A stretch of DNA of 64,000 nucleotides. It comes from Pisaster brevispinus (taxonomy: Eukaryota; Echinodermata; Asteroidea; Forcipulatida; Asteriidae). Location of the stretch: contig JAMKCF010000020.1 of NCBI GenBank assembly GCA_023634235.1, positions 248,001-312,000 on the forward strand. Reading direction: 5' to 3'. Of the stretch, positions 45,711-57,169 are shown piece by piece. Position 1 is the stretch's first letter; every line of letters starts with the position of its first letter. A program made the translations under genes and the position numbers. The notes under the pieces are model-generated. The model did no database searches, was not told where the DNA came from, and saw nothing but the letters and a program-made list of their open reading frames with translations.

Positions 45711-46821
45711 GCTAGGGGGAGACTTTATAGTGGGCGACTTTGCTAGGGTGCAAGTTGACTGGCAACCATGATATGTACATGTTTATTTTCATGGTTTTAT
45801 ATTCTTTTTTCAAAAATGTTACAATCCTAAATGCAATTGAATTGCATGTGTGCATATAGACAGCGTGACCAGTGGCGTCACATGTATACACACAAGAAGC
45901 CAACAAATCAAAACAATTGACACAAGCTTTATTATTTGTCTCCACTGACAAATTACTAAAATACCAGTGTGTTTTCGATGAAAGTTACATGTACATGTAT
46001 TTGTATCAATTGTTCATTATTGCAGGAATTCTGCTGCAATGCATTGTGAGAAATGTAATTGCACTGCTCTGTAAAAATAATAAAACTCAACAGCAAACAT
46101 TTGTGATATACCTCTTGGGGAAAACTGTCCAGCCTTCATAAAACAAATTGCTAAATTGCAAAATTATGAATGTACCAATTGCTGTATGAAAAACCGCACC
46201 AAATGTGATATCGTACCATTTTTCAAAATGGCCACCATTTTTCAAAATGGCTGCCCTTTTTAGGATGCATCATGGGATATTTAGTTTTTCCTCCTTTTTC
46301 CATGAAGAGGTAATAGGTCTAAAATTTTCTAAAGACACTTGGTAATTCATATTTTGTCATGGTCAGTTTATAGTCACAAGACTATTATGAAATACAGTAT
46401 GTTACTCGGTATTGTAAATTTTGCACCAAAAACGCCAAATATGACGTTATTATTCTTGCCTGTTCTTGTATGAAAAATAAAAACAGTAATTTTTTTTTTC
46501 AATTATGCATGAAATGAGAGTTGTTCATTGAACCCATGCATTCAAATTACTCCCAACCATAGGAAATCATATGTTTATTGCTCAAAACTCATAAAAAATC
46601 ATTAAATTTACCCCAAAAAGTCGAATTCAAAATGGCTGACATTTTCTAGGGGGGCATAATTGGAAAAATTTTAACCGTGAAAATAAATGCCCAAATCATC
46701 AGCTATCAAGTGCCATATAACTTACCCAAATATCTAAACAGATTTTACCCCAAAATAGCAAGAGTTAAACTTAGTTAAACTTAGTTAAAAAAAACCTAAA
46801 AACAGTGCTGATTTTAAAGGG

Positions 46822-47494
46822 TTTTAAACAACCTGTGATTGTTTAAAACATCCCCAAACCTATAAAAGTGATTCAAGCAAAACAACCAAAAGTGTAGTTA
46901 CGACCTTGGTGTACTGACCCAACGATGTATTGGTTGAAATGTGGCCAAGTTACCAGCTGATAAAGACATACATGTAGCTGACTGTTTCAGACCTGTTGGC
47001 TAACACGCATTCATCGATCATAGACATTTGGTACTAGCGTTCAAGCTTATGCTGGCAAGTGTAATGCAAACTCAATCAATACATACACTACTCAATGCAA
47101 GATTTGCTTATAAGTGTAAAATTTCCACACAACCGGTAAAGACATTCAAAAAAGTTTGGTGATAAAGTCTTAAACTGCCTATTACCACACTTGTATAAAT
47201 TTCTTTAAAATTAACTGTTCTTTTACTGATAGAGACAATGTTTACTGTACAGGGCAGGGGTTCCTACAATGTACGTGCAAATTCTCTTGGAAAATACAGT
47301 TTTGATTTATTTAATCATTTTGCTGCATAATTTTAGATATATAAAGACACTTTTGGGGTAATGGGGTTGGAATTGGCCTAATGTTTGATCATTTATTGAC
47401 TTGCACATGTAATTGTATGTGCAGTGAAGTGGAGTACAGTACAACAAGGCCTGCCAATCCTTCTTCCTACCCCTAAATCAGCTTGATATAGTAT
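46822..47494. other. Intergenic, no gene seen
   Basis: AT-rich, no coding or RNA gene supported. Confidence 0.4.
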
Positions 47495-47648
47495 ACAAAT
47501 ATTGACTGCTTCGAGTGGTGTAGTAAAACTAGTCACTCGAGGTGATCCCCGGAGCCGCCTATCTTCCCGAGGCGAAGATTGGCGGTTCCAGGGATCACCT
47601 CGAGTGACTAATTTTACTTCGCCACGAGACAAAGCAGTCAATATTTGT
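47495..47648. mobile_element. Foldback (hairpin) MITE of 154 bp
   Basis: Nearly the whole element is one inverted repeat. Outer arms are ACAAATATTGACTGCTT and its complement, middle arms AGTCACTCGAGGTGATCCC (47531-47549 with 47591-47609, perfect), inner arms GGAGCCGCCTATCTTC (two mismatches), loop CCGAGGC. The transcript would form a long hairpin. Confidence 0.75.
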
Positions 47649-48052
47649 TTTATAACACCTCTCAATCGTCAAACAACTTTACGTACATGGCAATCAATCG
47701 TCAAACAAGAACTGTAAAATCTTACGTTGAAATACCGAGTTTTGACAAAATAAAAGGGTACCACACTATTGCTATTACGTTCGTTCTCTAAACCGTATTT
47801 CAAATGCACACATTTTGTTCATTACACCGGGTTCAAGGTTGTCAAGCAGCTCATTTAAATCAATGTTTGAAGTCAATGTAGTCAGGAGACCAGGGTATCC
47901 ATTCACTAGTACATCGGTCGCTAGGCTATCGTTGAATAGTTCGTTGAATAGTTCGTTTGGTCGGTGAACATGTACAAGAGTAAAAATACACAACACCAAG
48001 TGACACGCTCTCGGCCAATCAAGAGATAAAATCAAAGGAAGAGGTGTAATAA

Positions 48053-48757
48053 CAATCAATAGTCTCGACTATAACACTGGTCCCACTAGTCACCCTGGCC
48101 TAGTATTAACCAACTAGAGGACCAACCCTCCTTCCTGCCCCCTTAATCAGCCTGATATAGCAATCAATAGTCTCAACTTCAACACTAGTCCCACTAGTCA
48201 CCCTGGCCTGGTGTTAACCAACTAGAGGACCAATCCACCTTCCTGCCCCCTTAATCAGCCTGATACAGCAATCAATAGTCTCAACTTCAAAACTAGTCCT
48301 ACTAGTCACCCAGGCCTAGTGTTAACCAACTAGAGGACCAACCCTCCTTCCTGCCCCCTTAATCAGCCTGATACAGCAATCAATAGTTTTGACTTCAACA
48401 CTAGTCCCACTAGTCACCCAGGCCTAGTGTTAACCAACTAGAGGACCAACCCTCCTTCCAGCTCCCTTAATCAGCGTGACATAGCAATCAATAGTCTCGA
48501 CTTCAACACTAGTCGCACTAGTCACCCAGGCCTAGTGTTAACCAACTAGAGGACCAACCCTCCTTCCTGCTCCCTTAATCAGCCTGATATAGTAATCAAA
48601 AGTCTCGACTTCAACACTAGTCGCACTAGTCACCCAGGCCTAGTGTTAACCAACTGAAGGACCAATCCTCCTTCCTCCCCCTAAGTCAGCCTGATATAGC
48701 AATCAATAGTCGTGACTTCTAAAACTAGTGGCAGTAGTCACCCTGGCCTAGTTTATT
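48053..48757. repeat. 108-bp satellite array, about 6.5 units
   Basis: CAATCAATAGTCTC recurs at 48053, 48161, 48269, 48377, 48485, 48593 and 48700: a period of exactly 108 bp five times, then 107. Each unit contains ACTAGTCCCACTAGTCACC and GTTAACCAACTAGAGGACCA. The constant period with substitutions but almost no indels suggests homogenisation. Confidence 0.95.
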
Positions 48758-49304
48758 GACAACTTCTCCTGAAACTTTGAGTTCTAGTATAAGTGCATGA
48801 AGTTCCAAATTTTTACAAGCTTCGCAATTGCATTTGTCTGCAAACAATTACATGGCAGAAGGAGAGGAAAAACTACATACAGTATCAACAAATAACAAAT
48901 ATCTACACCTTCTGTTCCATGATTGAGTCTGCACGAAGGCCGAACCGAAAAACAAATTGACATGTAGATTTGCTTTAAAATGAAGCTCGTTTTCCCTCTG
49001 TGATTTCCTTTCTTGACTACTGCTGACATAGCAAATACTATACTATTAATTTAGGTATGTATATTTAGCAATCAATTCAGAAAAATGTGTTGTTTTGATT
49101 GATCTTTTAAGGTATTTTGTATCATTTGCGGAACTGTACATTTCCACACATGTGTCATTAGTGATGCATGACATAACCATGTGGCTCTCTGATTTTTTTC
49201 TATTTTTATTTTCCAATTTTTAACAGATTCTTTGGCCTTATATATTGAACAACTTCTTCAAAGTTTGAGTAGTTTATCTGAATGAAAGTAAACAAAGTTT
49301 CAAG
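48758..49304. other. Intergenic, no gene seen
   Basis: No supported gene or repeat boundary. Confidence 0.4.
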
Positions 49305-49750
49305 ATCGCGGCCGCCATGAGCAATGCGCGTTTGACCAGAGATCATAAACAAAAATGCAAAGTAAAATTGATCAAGCAAAGGAATTAACTGACGCACCAG
49401 GCTATAATGATGTAATTAAACCTTAATTACATGTAAAACAAATTTCTATCGCAACTAATACTGAAAAAAATCCCCCCCCCCAAAAAAAGACATTAAAAGC
49501 ATTTTTATTTTGTTTACAGCTTCTGATTTCACAGGAAGTCAAAGGTCAATGAGGTCACAAAGGTCAACAAAACCAATCCAGAAATAAAGACAGTAACTTG
49601 ATAAACATTATCCCCCAAAATTGTAGCAAAATACTTTATGGTAACTTTTAAATAATTTTTCTAATGAAAACACTAAGCAAATTTGTGTGTTTGAAAAGTA
49701 TGCCGGGTATTGGGGTTAGCTGTGTTTAAAGTATACAGGACTGAAAGGGT
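49305..49750. repeat. Dispersed repeat with piggyBac-like right end, copy 2
   Basis: Collinear with 39125-39553, ending GGACTGAAAGGG|TTAA. Three AGGTCA half-sites 3 bp apart are conserved (49543, 49552, 49561). Contains a poly-C run near 49473. Confidence 0.65.
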
Positions 49751-52700
49751 TAAGGAAAGATTTAAGAAATGACACCATATCAGCTCGAACACGGTTTGAG
49801 AGTTGAAAACTCATTAGGTTACAAAGTTTTAGGGGACTGAACATCATACACATTTTGAAAACGTAAAAGATGGAACAATATTGGCTGGATTTCAATTTGA
49901 GATTACAGAACTCGTTAGATTGGTGAGTTTTCGGCTTTTGGGAAATTAAAGACATGAACAAAATAACCTCAAGAACCATTTGAGAGTTGAAAAGTATCAG
50001 GTTAGGAAGTTTGGAGGAACTGGTCATCATCCACTTCTGCAAATTTTGAAGTCAAAAAATCATCAGGTTAAAAAATTAAGCAAATACCTTCATTGATGTC
50101 ACCACAGTCCATGTTGGCGTACCTTCATCGATGTTTTCACGCTCCATGTTGGCATGCTCTCACCTTCATCTATTCTGGCACCAGCCAAACCTGTCCAAGA
50201 AACTACCAGCATGGCAACCTAGACAAAATCAAGTCATACACGACATTATCAATCACAACAAAATGTTTCCAACAATAAATTTGTCACAATTTCTCCACGC
50301 TTTCTAATCATTACCAATATATTCTTCCTAACCAATGTAGAGACGGACTAGATATTGACAAAGGAAGCAGACAAGAGTGCCTTCCTGCTTTTTTGGGGGT
50401 GCATTTTTAACATTTACCTCATAATGATGCTCTTTACAAAACCAAGCTTGTTAACCCATATCCGCCTAACTGTTCTGTGTACATGTTGGTCATAAATGCC
50501 TAGACCCATTTCACTCACACAGAAAACGGAGAGGCATTACAATAAATTCTTATTATTTACAGCTCTACACAAAATCAAATCCCCCTAAAATTATATACTG
50601 CTGCGGAAAGTAGGAAATTGTCTTTATTCTCATAAAGGCCTATACAGTGGATTATGTTTCATAGTACAATGCAGGAAAATAAGGGCAGACATTTTGTTTT
50701 CATAATAGCAACTTCTCTGTTTTTGATATTTCAAGTAACACAAAATAGTAGATTGACACTGTATTAAGAGTTTTATTGAGCTTGTTGGTTAGACCAGCTT
50801 CACAATTGTGTAAATTTGTCTTGTAACAAGAAAAAGCCAAAAGGAGACCTTTCATGAAGTTGATAATAAATGTCATTTGAAAATGTGAAAAACACCCTTT
50901 ATACAAGGCAATCACTCGTAAACAAAACTACAAGTAAAATCAGCAGCAACATTTTTCCCTGATGCATAGTTCATTGTAAATACAAGCCATAACATCATAA
51001 ATGCAAGGTGAACAAACATGTACAAAGTTACATGACCGTTTCACTCATTTTTGTAGCTCAAAATCTGTGTCAAATCACCTTCATTCTCAAGCTTTGTTCA
51101 AAGTTTTACTGACAACATGTTTATCAGTAAATCTTTTCACGGAACTGCCAAAAACTCCCGTGTTTTTTCAACAACAATTTCCTAGAAAAGTCACAACCGA
51201 AGCAGAAAAACATGGCTGACAAGCACAGCATGACATCATGAAGGCTGTTGGGATACTATATGACCATACAAGGGCATTCAGGCTTTTATCAATCATGGGA
51301 TGTGTTCACGTTAAAGTGGCTAAGTGATTATCCGTAGCTCGGTATTTGAAACGTTCATTAATGCTACGTTAATCACTTAGCTCGGCAGATACAAGTTTAT
51401 CACAGTACAACACTGGCTTGGAAAAATTTTGGGTAGAAAAATTGCACCATGTTATCTTTTAAGTTGTTTCAAGATAACATGGTAACAAGATAACAAGATA
51501 ACATGGTAACAAGAAAACAAGATAACCCTTAAAAAAGGGTTAAAAAGTAATAGTAAAACCATGTTATTACAAGATCCTTTTAGGTAGGGTAAATATCTAC
51601 CAATAAAGTACTCAAGGCACTTGAACAAAGGGAAAAACTTTAAGTCATGTTTTTGAAATTGTTGAATTATGATACCAATAGCACATTATAAGGGTTTACA
51701 AGGTAATTTAGCAGCTAATGCCAGAAACACCAGGGCAACCACCTTCTTAAAGTGATTAATGTAACTTGGCTCTTTTACTTGCATCACACAACACACAGGA
51801 CCTGCAGCTTTCGAATCCTTTCTGAAGGATGAAGCACAATGAACCATTTAATGGTTAGGTGTCTTGCTCAAGGACGCAAGTGCAAAAACCTACTCAAACC
51901 TGAACTCAAACCTACAATCTGCTGATCAGTGACACAAGAGCTCAAGGTCATTGGATTTGCAAGTGTTTGAGGGACTGGACATTATGTGCTTTGGTAAAAT
52001 AGGTTAGAGTAGCTTGGGAAAACTATGAAAGTTGGAACACAAGAAGGTCGGCAAGTTTTGGAGGGACTGGACAATATGTGGTTTGGTAAACAGTTTTGAT
52101 AGACAATAAATTGACAAAGCGAAACATTTAACTCTCTGGGTTCATTTAAAAAAAGATTCATTTGGGGTAAGCATGTGAACTGCAGTTGAAGTAAGAATGG
52201 TTTACTTGGTTAATTAATACAAAAATGTCTGAAGATGACTTTTATAAGGCTTGCAACTGTTTGACTCAAAAATGTCCCTTTGGAGTATTCCAATATTCAG
52301 GTCCAATTTTTAAAAATTAAAACAACAATTGTGTTAAGCTAATTACATGTTTTTTCAATATATAACATGAGAAAACCATGTAGTTACATAGGAAGTTCTA
52401 AAAAAGCTAAATTTTTTATTTTATTATTTGAAATGATGTAAAATGCAATGAAATGGGACTGGAAGAAAGGGGTAAATAATTTTGTTTGAAGAAAGTTTTG
52501 CACTAATTAGTGATTTGCTGAGACAGCTACAGTACATGTTATACCCCGGAGAGTTAAACTCTTAGGATTACGCTTCGAGGTCATTGATGGCTTTCAACGC
52601 AGTTCTTTATTGTCACTCTCTGAATATTGTATGTCACGTGAATCACGGTCACTGCAATTTTTGCAAATCATGAATATACTGTTTTTGACACCAGAATTAG

Positions 52701-53369
52701 TTACGCAGTAATAACCAAAACAAAGTAAAACATCTTAAACAACTTAGCTCCGACTGGTAATGAAAATGTTCACGTGTATAAGTACTAAATACTGGTTATG
52801 AATATGACTATTTTAGACACGAGCTCCCATTTATGCATAGTTTACACGATCCTCTCTAACCCATGTGTCCGTGTACACACACAGACGGATCGACCATGGC
52901 ATGCACACTCGGCCTACACTACAGTGCAGTATAAACTATCGTCGTTGCATTTCCGACTTAAACCTATTCTCCAAGGACTACCCATAAAATCAAAATAAAC
53001 CTCACGTTTTGCATCCAACTGCAAACAACAAACCCAATCCTTCTTTAAAAAGATTGTTGTGTATTCATAGTGTTAACCGGTGTTCACCAGCGACGTCTTA
53101 CAGGATCGCGGCCTGATTTTTTTTTAGCAAATTCACGTTCGCATACAGACCGAGTTCAAAAATGGGTAAAAACTGTGCAACCGTTCCATTGGGAATGCGT
53201 GTATTTCTTGTTAGGGAACAAGCCAGAACAGTGACCGCGGCGGAACATCCAAATGGGGATATGCTTGCGATCCAGCGGGAACACAGAGTATGCCCAGTGG
53301 GACGGTGAAGTGTTCTCATTTGGACATTCCAAGCGATCCGACTTTTGAGACGCTCCCTAACTGGGAAGC
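49751..53369. other. Long gene-poor stretch
   Basis: No supported gene. Holds a foldback at 51319-51381 (GCTAAGTGATTA with TAATCACTTAGC), a short repeat of AAGATAACATGGTAAC at 51472-51530, and a SINE-like fragment at 51836-51965 (GTGTCTTGCTCAAGGACGCA) related to 33180-33280. Confidence 0.45.
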
Positions 53370-53372
53370 TCA

Positions 53373-53496
53373 GGCTGTGTCCGAAACGGCGATTTTGGCT
53401 ACAGCTACGGCTAGATCAGTGAGTCTGCCAGTGTTGACGAATAATGTGTGCGATCTAGCCATAGCTGTAGCCGAAGTCGCCGTTTCGGACACGGCC
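53373..53496. mobile_element. Hairpin MITE family H, copy 1
   Basis: 124 bp, inverted arms starting GGCTGTGTCCGAAACGGCGA, flanked by TCA (53370-53372, 53497-53499). Reverse orientation relative to copies 2 and 3, judged by the loop (CTGCCAGTGTTGA). Confidence 0.85.
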
Positions 53497-53968
53497 TCAT
53501 AATCCCTTTTTCGAATTTTTTGCTCCTTCACAAGTACGACTGAAGATGTTAAACTCTGAAAATGTAGAACAGCTTCCCAGTTACTGGGTCCGGGTACACA
53601 AATACATTACATAACACTGTTTGTGTTACGTACCCAAAGTAATGTGCCTGTACTACACACTGCATGCCTACTTTGCAAGTGACTATTTTATTCACAGTTT
53701 TGACTGACAGAAAATAAATATTGTTATTCACAAAAATAAAACCAAATCTTACACCAGCAACAATACTACCTTACAGCTGCACATTTCCATAAAACAAATT
53801 TGGCTTTTAAGGGGTTAATTAATGTTCGCTTACCTCGGTTTTTTCACTCCGGGACCGTCCAGCAGACGTCTTTTTGTAAATTTCAACATGTGGTGTGTAT
53901 TTATTTATATTTCTCATTAACAACAGAGGGCGCTATGTACAACTCGATTATTTTCAACGGGCCAATTA

Positions 53969-54096
53969 GGCCGTGTCCGAAACGGCGACTTCGGCTACAG
54001 CTACGGCTAGATCGCACACATCCGCCTATTCTTCAACACTGGCAGACTCACTGATCTAGCTGTAGTTGTAGCCAAAGTCGCCGTTTCGACACGGCC
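53969..54096. mobile_element. Hairpin MITE family H, copy 2
   Basis: 128 bp, arms of about 44 bp starting GGCCGTGTCCGAAACGGCGA and containing CTTCGGCTACAGCTACGG, flanked by TTA (53966-53968, 54097-54099). Loop contains TTCAACACTGGCAGAC. Confidence 0.9.
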
Positions 54097-54099
54097 TTA

Positions 54100-55685
54100 G
54101 TCTTGGTTCAAAGACCTTCGCATGAATCATTTCCCAGCCTCGCTCTCATGGGCAGTGCGCCGTTTCATTGTTTTTCCCCTGACTCTCCGGGGAAGCCAAT
54201 CAACGATCGAATTTGCACCTTTTCGTGAATTATTCATGATTCGCCATGCGTTTCTGACTTCTATGTTGTGTGAATGGTATTGTGGCGAAAAGTACCTTTT
54301 TCTAAGGAATTATTATAAAGTGAATAAAATGCATTCTGAAAAGAGCTTGACGACGGGTTAGGGTCTGGATTAAAAAAAATTATGAAATTGCTTACCTTTT
54401 GTTTATTACACTTTTGGTAACTACTCAACAAATATACTAGCATAAAAACTTACTTGGTAACGAGCAAAGGAGAGCTGTTGATAATATAAAACATTGTGAG
54501 AAACGACTCCCTCTGAAGCAAAGTAGTTTTTGAGAAAGGGGTAATTTCTCACTCAAATATTTGAATCTGAAACAGACTTCAGGCTTGAATGAAGCTTTTT
54601 TCAGGCATCGGAAAGCACACACATTGTGCAACAAGGGTGTTTTTTCTTTCATTATTTTCTTGCAACTTCGATGACCACCATTGAGCCCAATTTTTAACAG
54701 ATTTGGTATTTTAGGCATTTATTGAGATACGCCAAGTGAGAATACTGGTCTTTGACAATTACCAAACTTGTCTAGTGCCTTTAACTTAGTCCTTTTTTTG
54801 TTGAAGGTTTACAGGAACAGTGAAGAAATGATTTAATAATGAGGTTTTATGAGATGCTTCCACGAGTAAAATGAAGTTCATGGGATTTATACATTTGGTT
54901 TTTGAAATCGTTCGATTGTTTTACGTAGATATATACAATAAAACTAACATGTAAAAAATAATTTCAATAGGTGGTCGGGTTTTTGAGATACCGCCAAAAA
55001 TCCGAAGCGAATATGTCAACAAATGAAGAGTAATCCGTAATTGGAATACAATCTGAGAAACGTTTTTGCAGTAACTTTCTCATGTTCAAATTTTTGGGGG
55101 AAACAAATATTTACCTCGATAACTACATTACTTGGAAGTGAAATTTTCCCTTAAAATGCTTTATACTATTGAAGTTGATATATCTGAGTTAGTTTTTATT
55201 GCCATTAATTTTAAGAGGCCCTATAAACGATAACGCAATGTTGAACAGACATAATAGGTTTCTACACACACATTAGCCCTGTACCAAGGCTCTTTACGCA
55301 AGCACCCCGCTTTGAATTCACCAGGTAGCATAACAATACTGCAGCATGTACTTGATATACAGTATAACGTGGGGTCGAAGCATGGTTTTTCAACCTCGTA
55401 ATGTATGTTGTTCGTTTCAATGGAGGATTAACACGCACATGCCATGATTTATTGTGCAAAGTGAAGGAATAAAAATCTAAAATATTATATTTATTCGGGG
55501 ATTATTCAGTACTTCACTAGCATTCATAAATTTCACAGTTAACCATTGCTCTGTATAGACCAATGGTTGCAACACGCACAAATAGTTTACGTTGTTTTTG
55601 ACTTCTTACGAAATGGCCGCCGCGATGCCCTTGTTGGGCCGCGTAACTAGGCTAGTGCGCCCTCTTTCCGATATATAACTCTTTG
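54100..55685. other. Intergenic, no gene seen
   Basis: No supported gene. The TTAAACT- and AT-rich sequence shows no clear repeat structure. Confidence 0.4.
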
Positions 55686-55688
55686 ATA

Positions 55689-55817
55689 CGCCGTGTCCAA
55701 AACAGCGACTTCGACTACAGCGACGGCTAGATCGCGGTCGTCTGCCTATTATTCAACACTGGCAGACGCGCTGATCTAGCTCTAGCTGCAGCCGAAGTCG
55801 CCGTTTCGGACACGGCC
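55689..55817. mobile_element. Hairpin MITE family H, copy 3
   Basis: 129 bp, flanked by ATA (55686-55688, 55818-55820). Left arm more diverged than the right (CAAAACAGCGACTTCGACT), so the hairpin is less perfect. Loop TTCAACACTGGCAGAC as in copy 2. Confidence 0.85.
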
Positions 55818-55954
55818 ATATAGACCTATGCATAGGGCGCGCGGTATTTGAAAAGCCAGTCAAACCCGCAAAGTGCAGCACGCACACTGAGACAACGACG
55901 CTGGCGCCTGGTATTTGAAACGCTCATTATATATGCAGCAACTTATAAAATACT

Positions 55955-56035
55955 GTTGGGAGGAGCCGGTGATTGAGCCCAGAACCGGTGGCCACCCGGT
56001 TAAGAGGTAGTACCATCGCCTTACCGAACCAAGCT
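55955..56035 (-). mobile_element. tRNA-like SINE head, family 2
   Basis: Minus strand: GTAGCTTGGTTCGGTAAGGC (A-box-like), then GGTTCTGGGCTCAATCACC (B-box-like) 50 bp later. A promoter-like tRNA derivative, not a foldable tRNA gene. Confidence 0.45.
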
Positions 56036-56367
56036 ACTGTGTTGATGCTTATCGAGACCGATTTAAACTGTTATATCCATGTGCATTTTAATACGTTCGT
56101 TTGATCACCTGGATGTGAACAACAGACCATGTGTTAGAAGATGGGCAAGTAAACTATGCGGCAACAGATATTTTTTAAAAGGCGACTTATTTTCTTGGTT
56201 TTAATATCAATGGAAACTGTGCATGGAACTTGACGCATTTTGTCTAACAGGACATTGATCACAGTAAGAAAGTGTCGGCGCGAACGGTAAACTGATATGA
56301 CCTTTCCTACGTTGGTTGTGAGTTTAATGTCGCCTGGTATAAAATGGCAGTACAGTTCGCTTCCACT

Positions 56368-56440
56368 AACGGATTAGCTCAATGTGTTAAGGTGCAGGGA
56401 TTGTCACACTTCGGACTCCGGGTCCGAGTTCGATCGCCAG
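56368..56440 (+). mobile_element. tRNA-derived sequence (SINE head or tRNA relic)
   Basis: GGATTAGCTCAATGTGTTAA resembles a tRNA D-arm/A-box and GAGTTCGATCGCC a T-arm/B-box 45 bp further on. The arms do not pair well enough for a functional tRNA. Confidence 0.5.
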
Positions 56441-56978
56441 GGAAAAACCCCAACAACTCCCTCCAAACAGACGCTCTTAAACCAAACAAGAGTTTTGCAA
56501 ACCAAATATATACAAGGTTTAGTAGTGAATTATTCTTGGTCACTGAAGTATGTTCTGAAATTTACCTTATTACCAGGTTTTTATCTGAATTTAGACTTCC
56601 TAAGCAATATTAGACACAACAAATTTTTATTTAAGGTTTCGTTTCTCTAATCGAAACTTTTTGGGGATTAGTTTCAATCTAGAAACAATTTATTTATTTA
56701 TTTATTTATTTTTTTTTGGGGGGGGGAACGGAACGGTAGCAGTACCCTTGCCCCACCCCACCCAAAATGAGACCGAAAAACTTCCTAAAGGAGTAGTTCA
56801 ATACATCAAATAGCCCCCCCCCCCCACCCACCTTTAATTATGTCTTTGCACCTGCTTGCCTAAGCAAGGAAACTGTCTTAAGGACTAAACTGTCCTTACT
56901 GTAAACAAGATCAGCACTTGATGTTACAGACGTGTTTTTTTAGCGCAGTCAATGTTTGCACTTCCACTTTAGATTTAC

Positions 56979-57068
56979 ACACTCTAGAAGCATTTTCAAA
57001 AGATCAGCTTCCTCGGTAAGTTTTGAAACAGATGGAGTTGGAGCCCAAGCCATGTTTTCGAAAAGGAC
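56979..57068 (-). CDS. Candidate first coding exon of an unrecognised minus-strand gene
   Basis: Minus strand: acceptor CTGTATAG, then GTCCTTTTCGAAAAC and an ATG (57053) opening MAWAPTPSVSKLTEEADLLK then MLLEC, ending at a possible donor GAGTGT|GTAAAT (56979/56978). A donor TCAG|GTACGT at 57165/57164 lies 96 bp upstream, so an upstream 5' UTR exon and a very short intron are possible. The peptide looks helical and acidic but is not recognised, and no following exon was found. Confidence 0.3.
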
Positions 57069-57169
57069 CTATACAGAGAACATTAATACAGAGGGCGCAC
57101 TTTAATGTTGTTACTAAATTATGAGCGCGCGTACATGTCTACAAATTGAATTTGATTCACGTACCTGAT

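Larger units (their letters stand above)
42884..46821 (+). mobile_element. Full-length inactive piggyBac element
   Basis: The left end TTAA|CCCTTTCGAATCAGCCCTG (42880 on) is matched by a right end CAGTGCTGATTTTAAAGGG ending at 46821, about 16 of 19 positions complementary. The right flank is TTTTAA rather than TTAA, so the target duplication is degraded. Just inside the left end is a perfect 26-bp palindrome (42908-42933) centred on CGCCGGCG. The transposase gene at 43195-45579 lies between, and CTTTCCAATGGT near 43010 is shared with the MITEs. About 1.2 kb of 3' non-coding sequence follows the gene. Confidence 0.7.

Noticed and set aside
56368..56440. Possible functional tRNA gene
   Set aside because: A- and B-box-like words are present, but the acceptor, anticodon and T arms do not pair properly.
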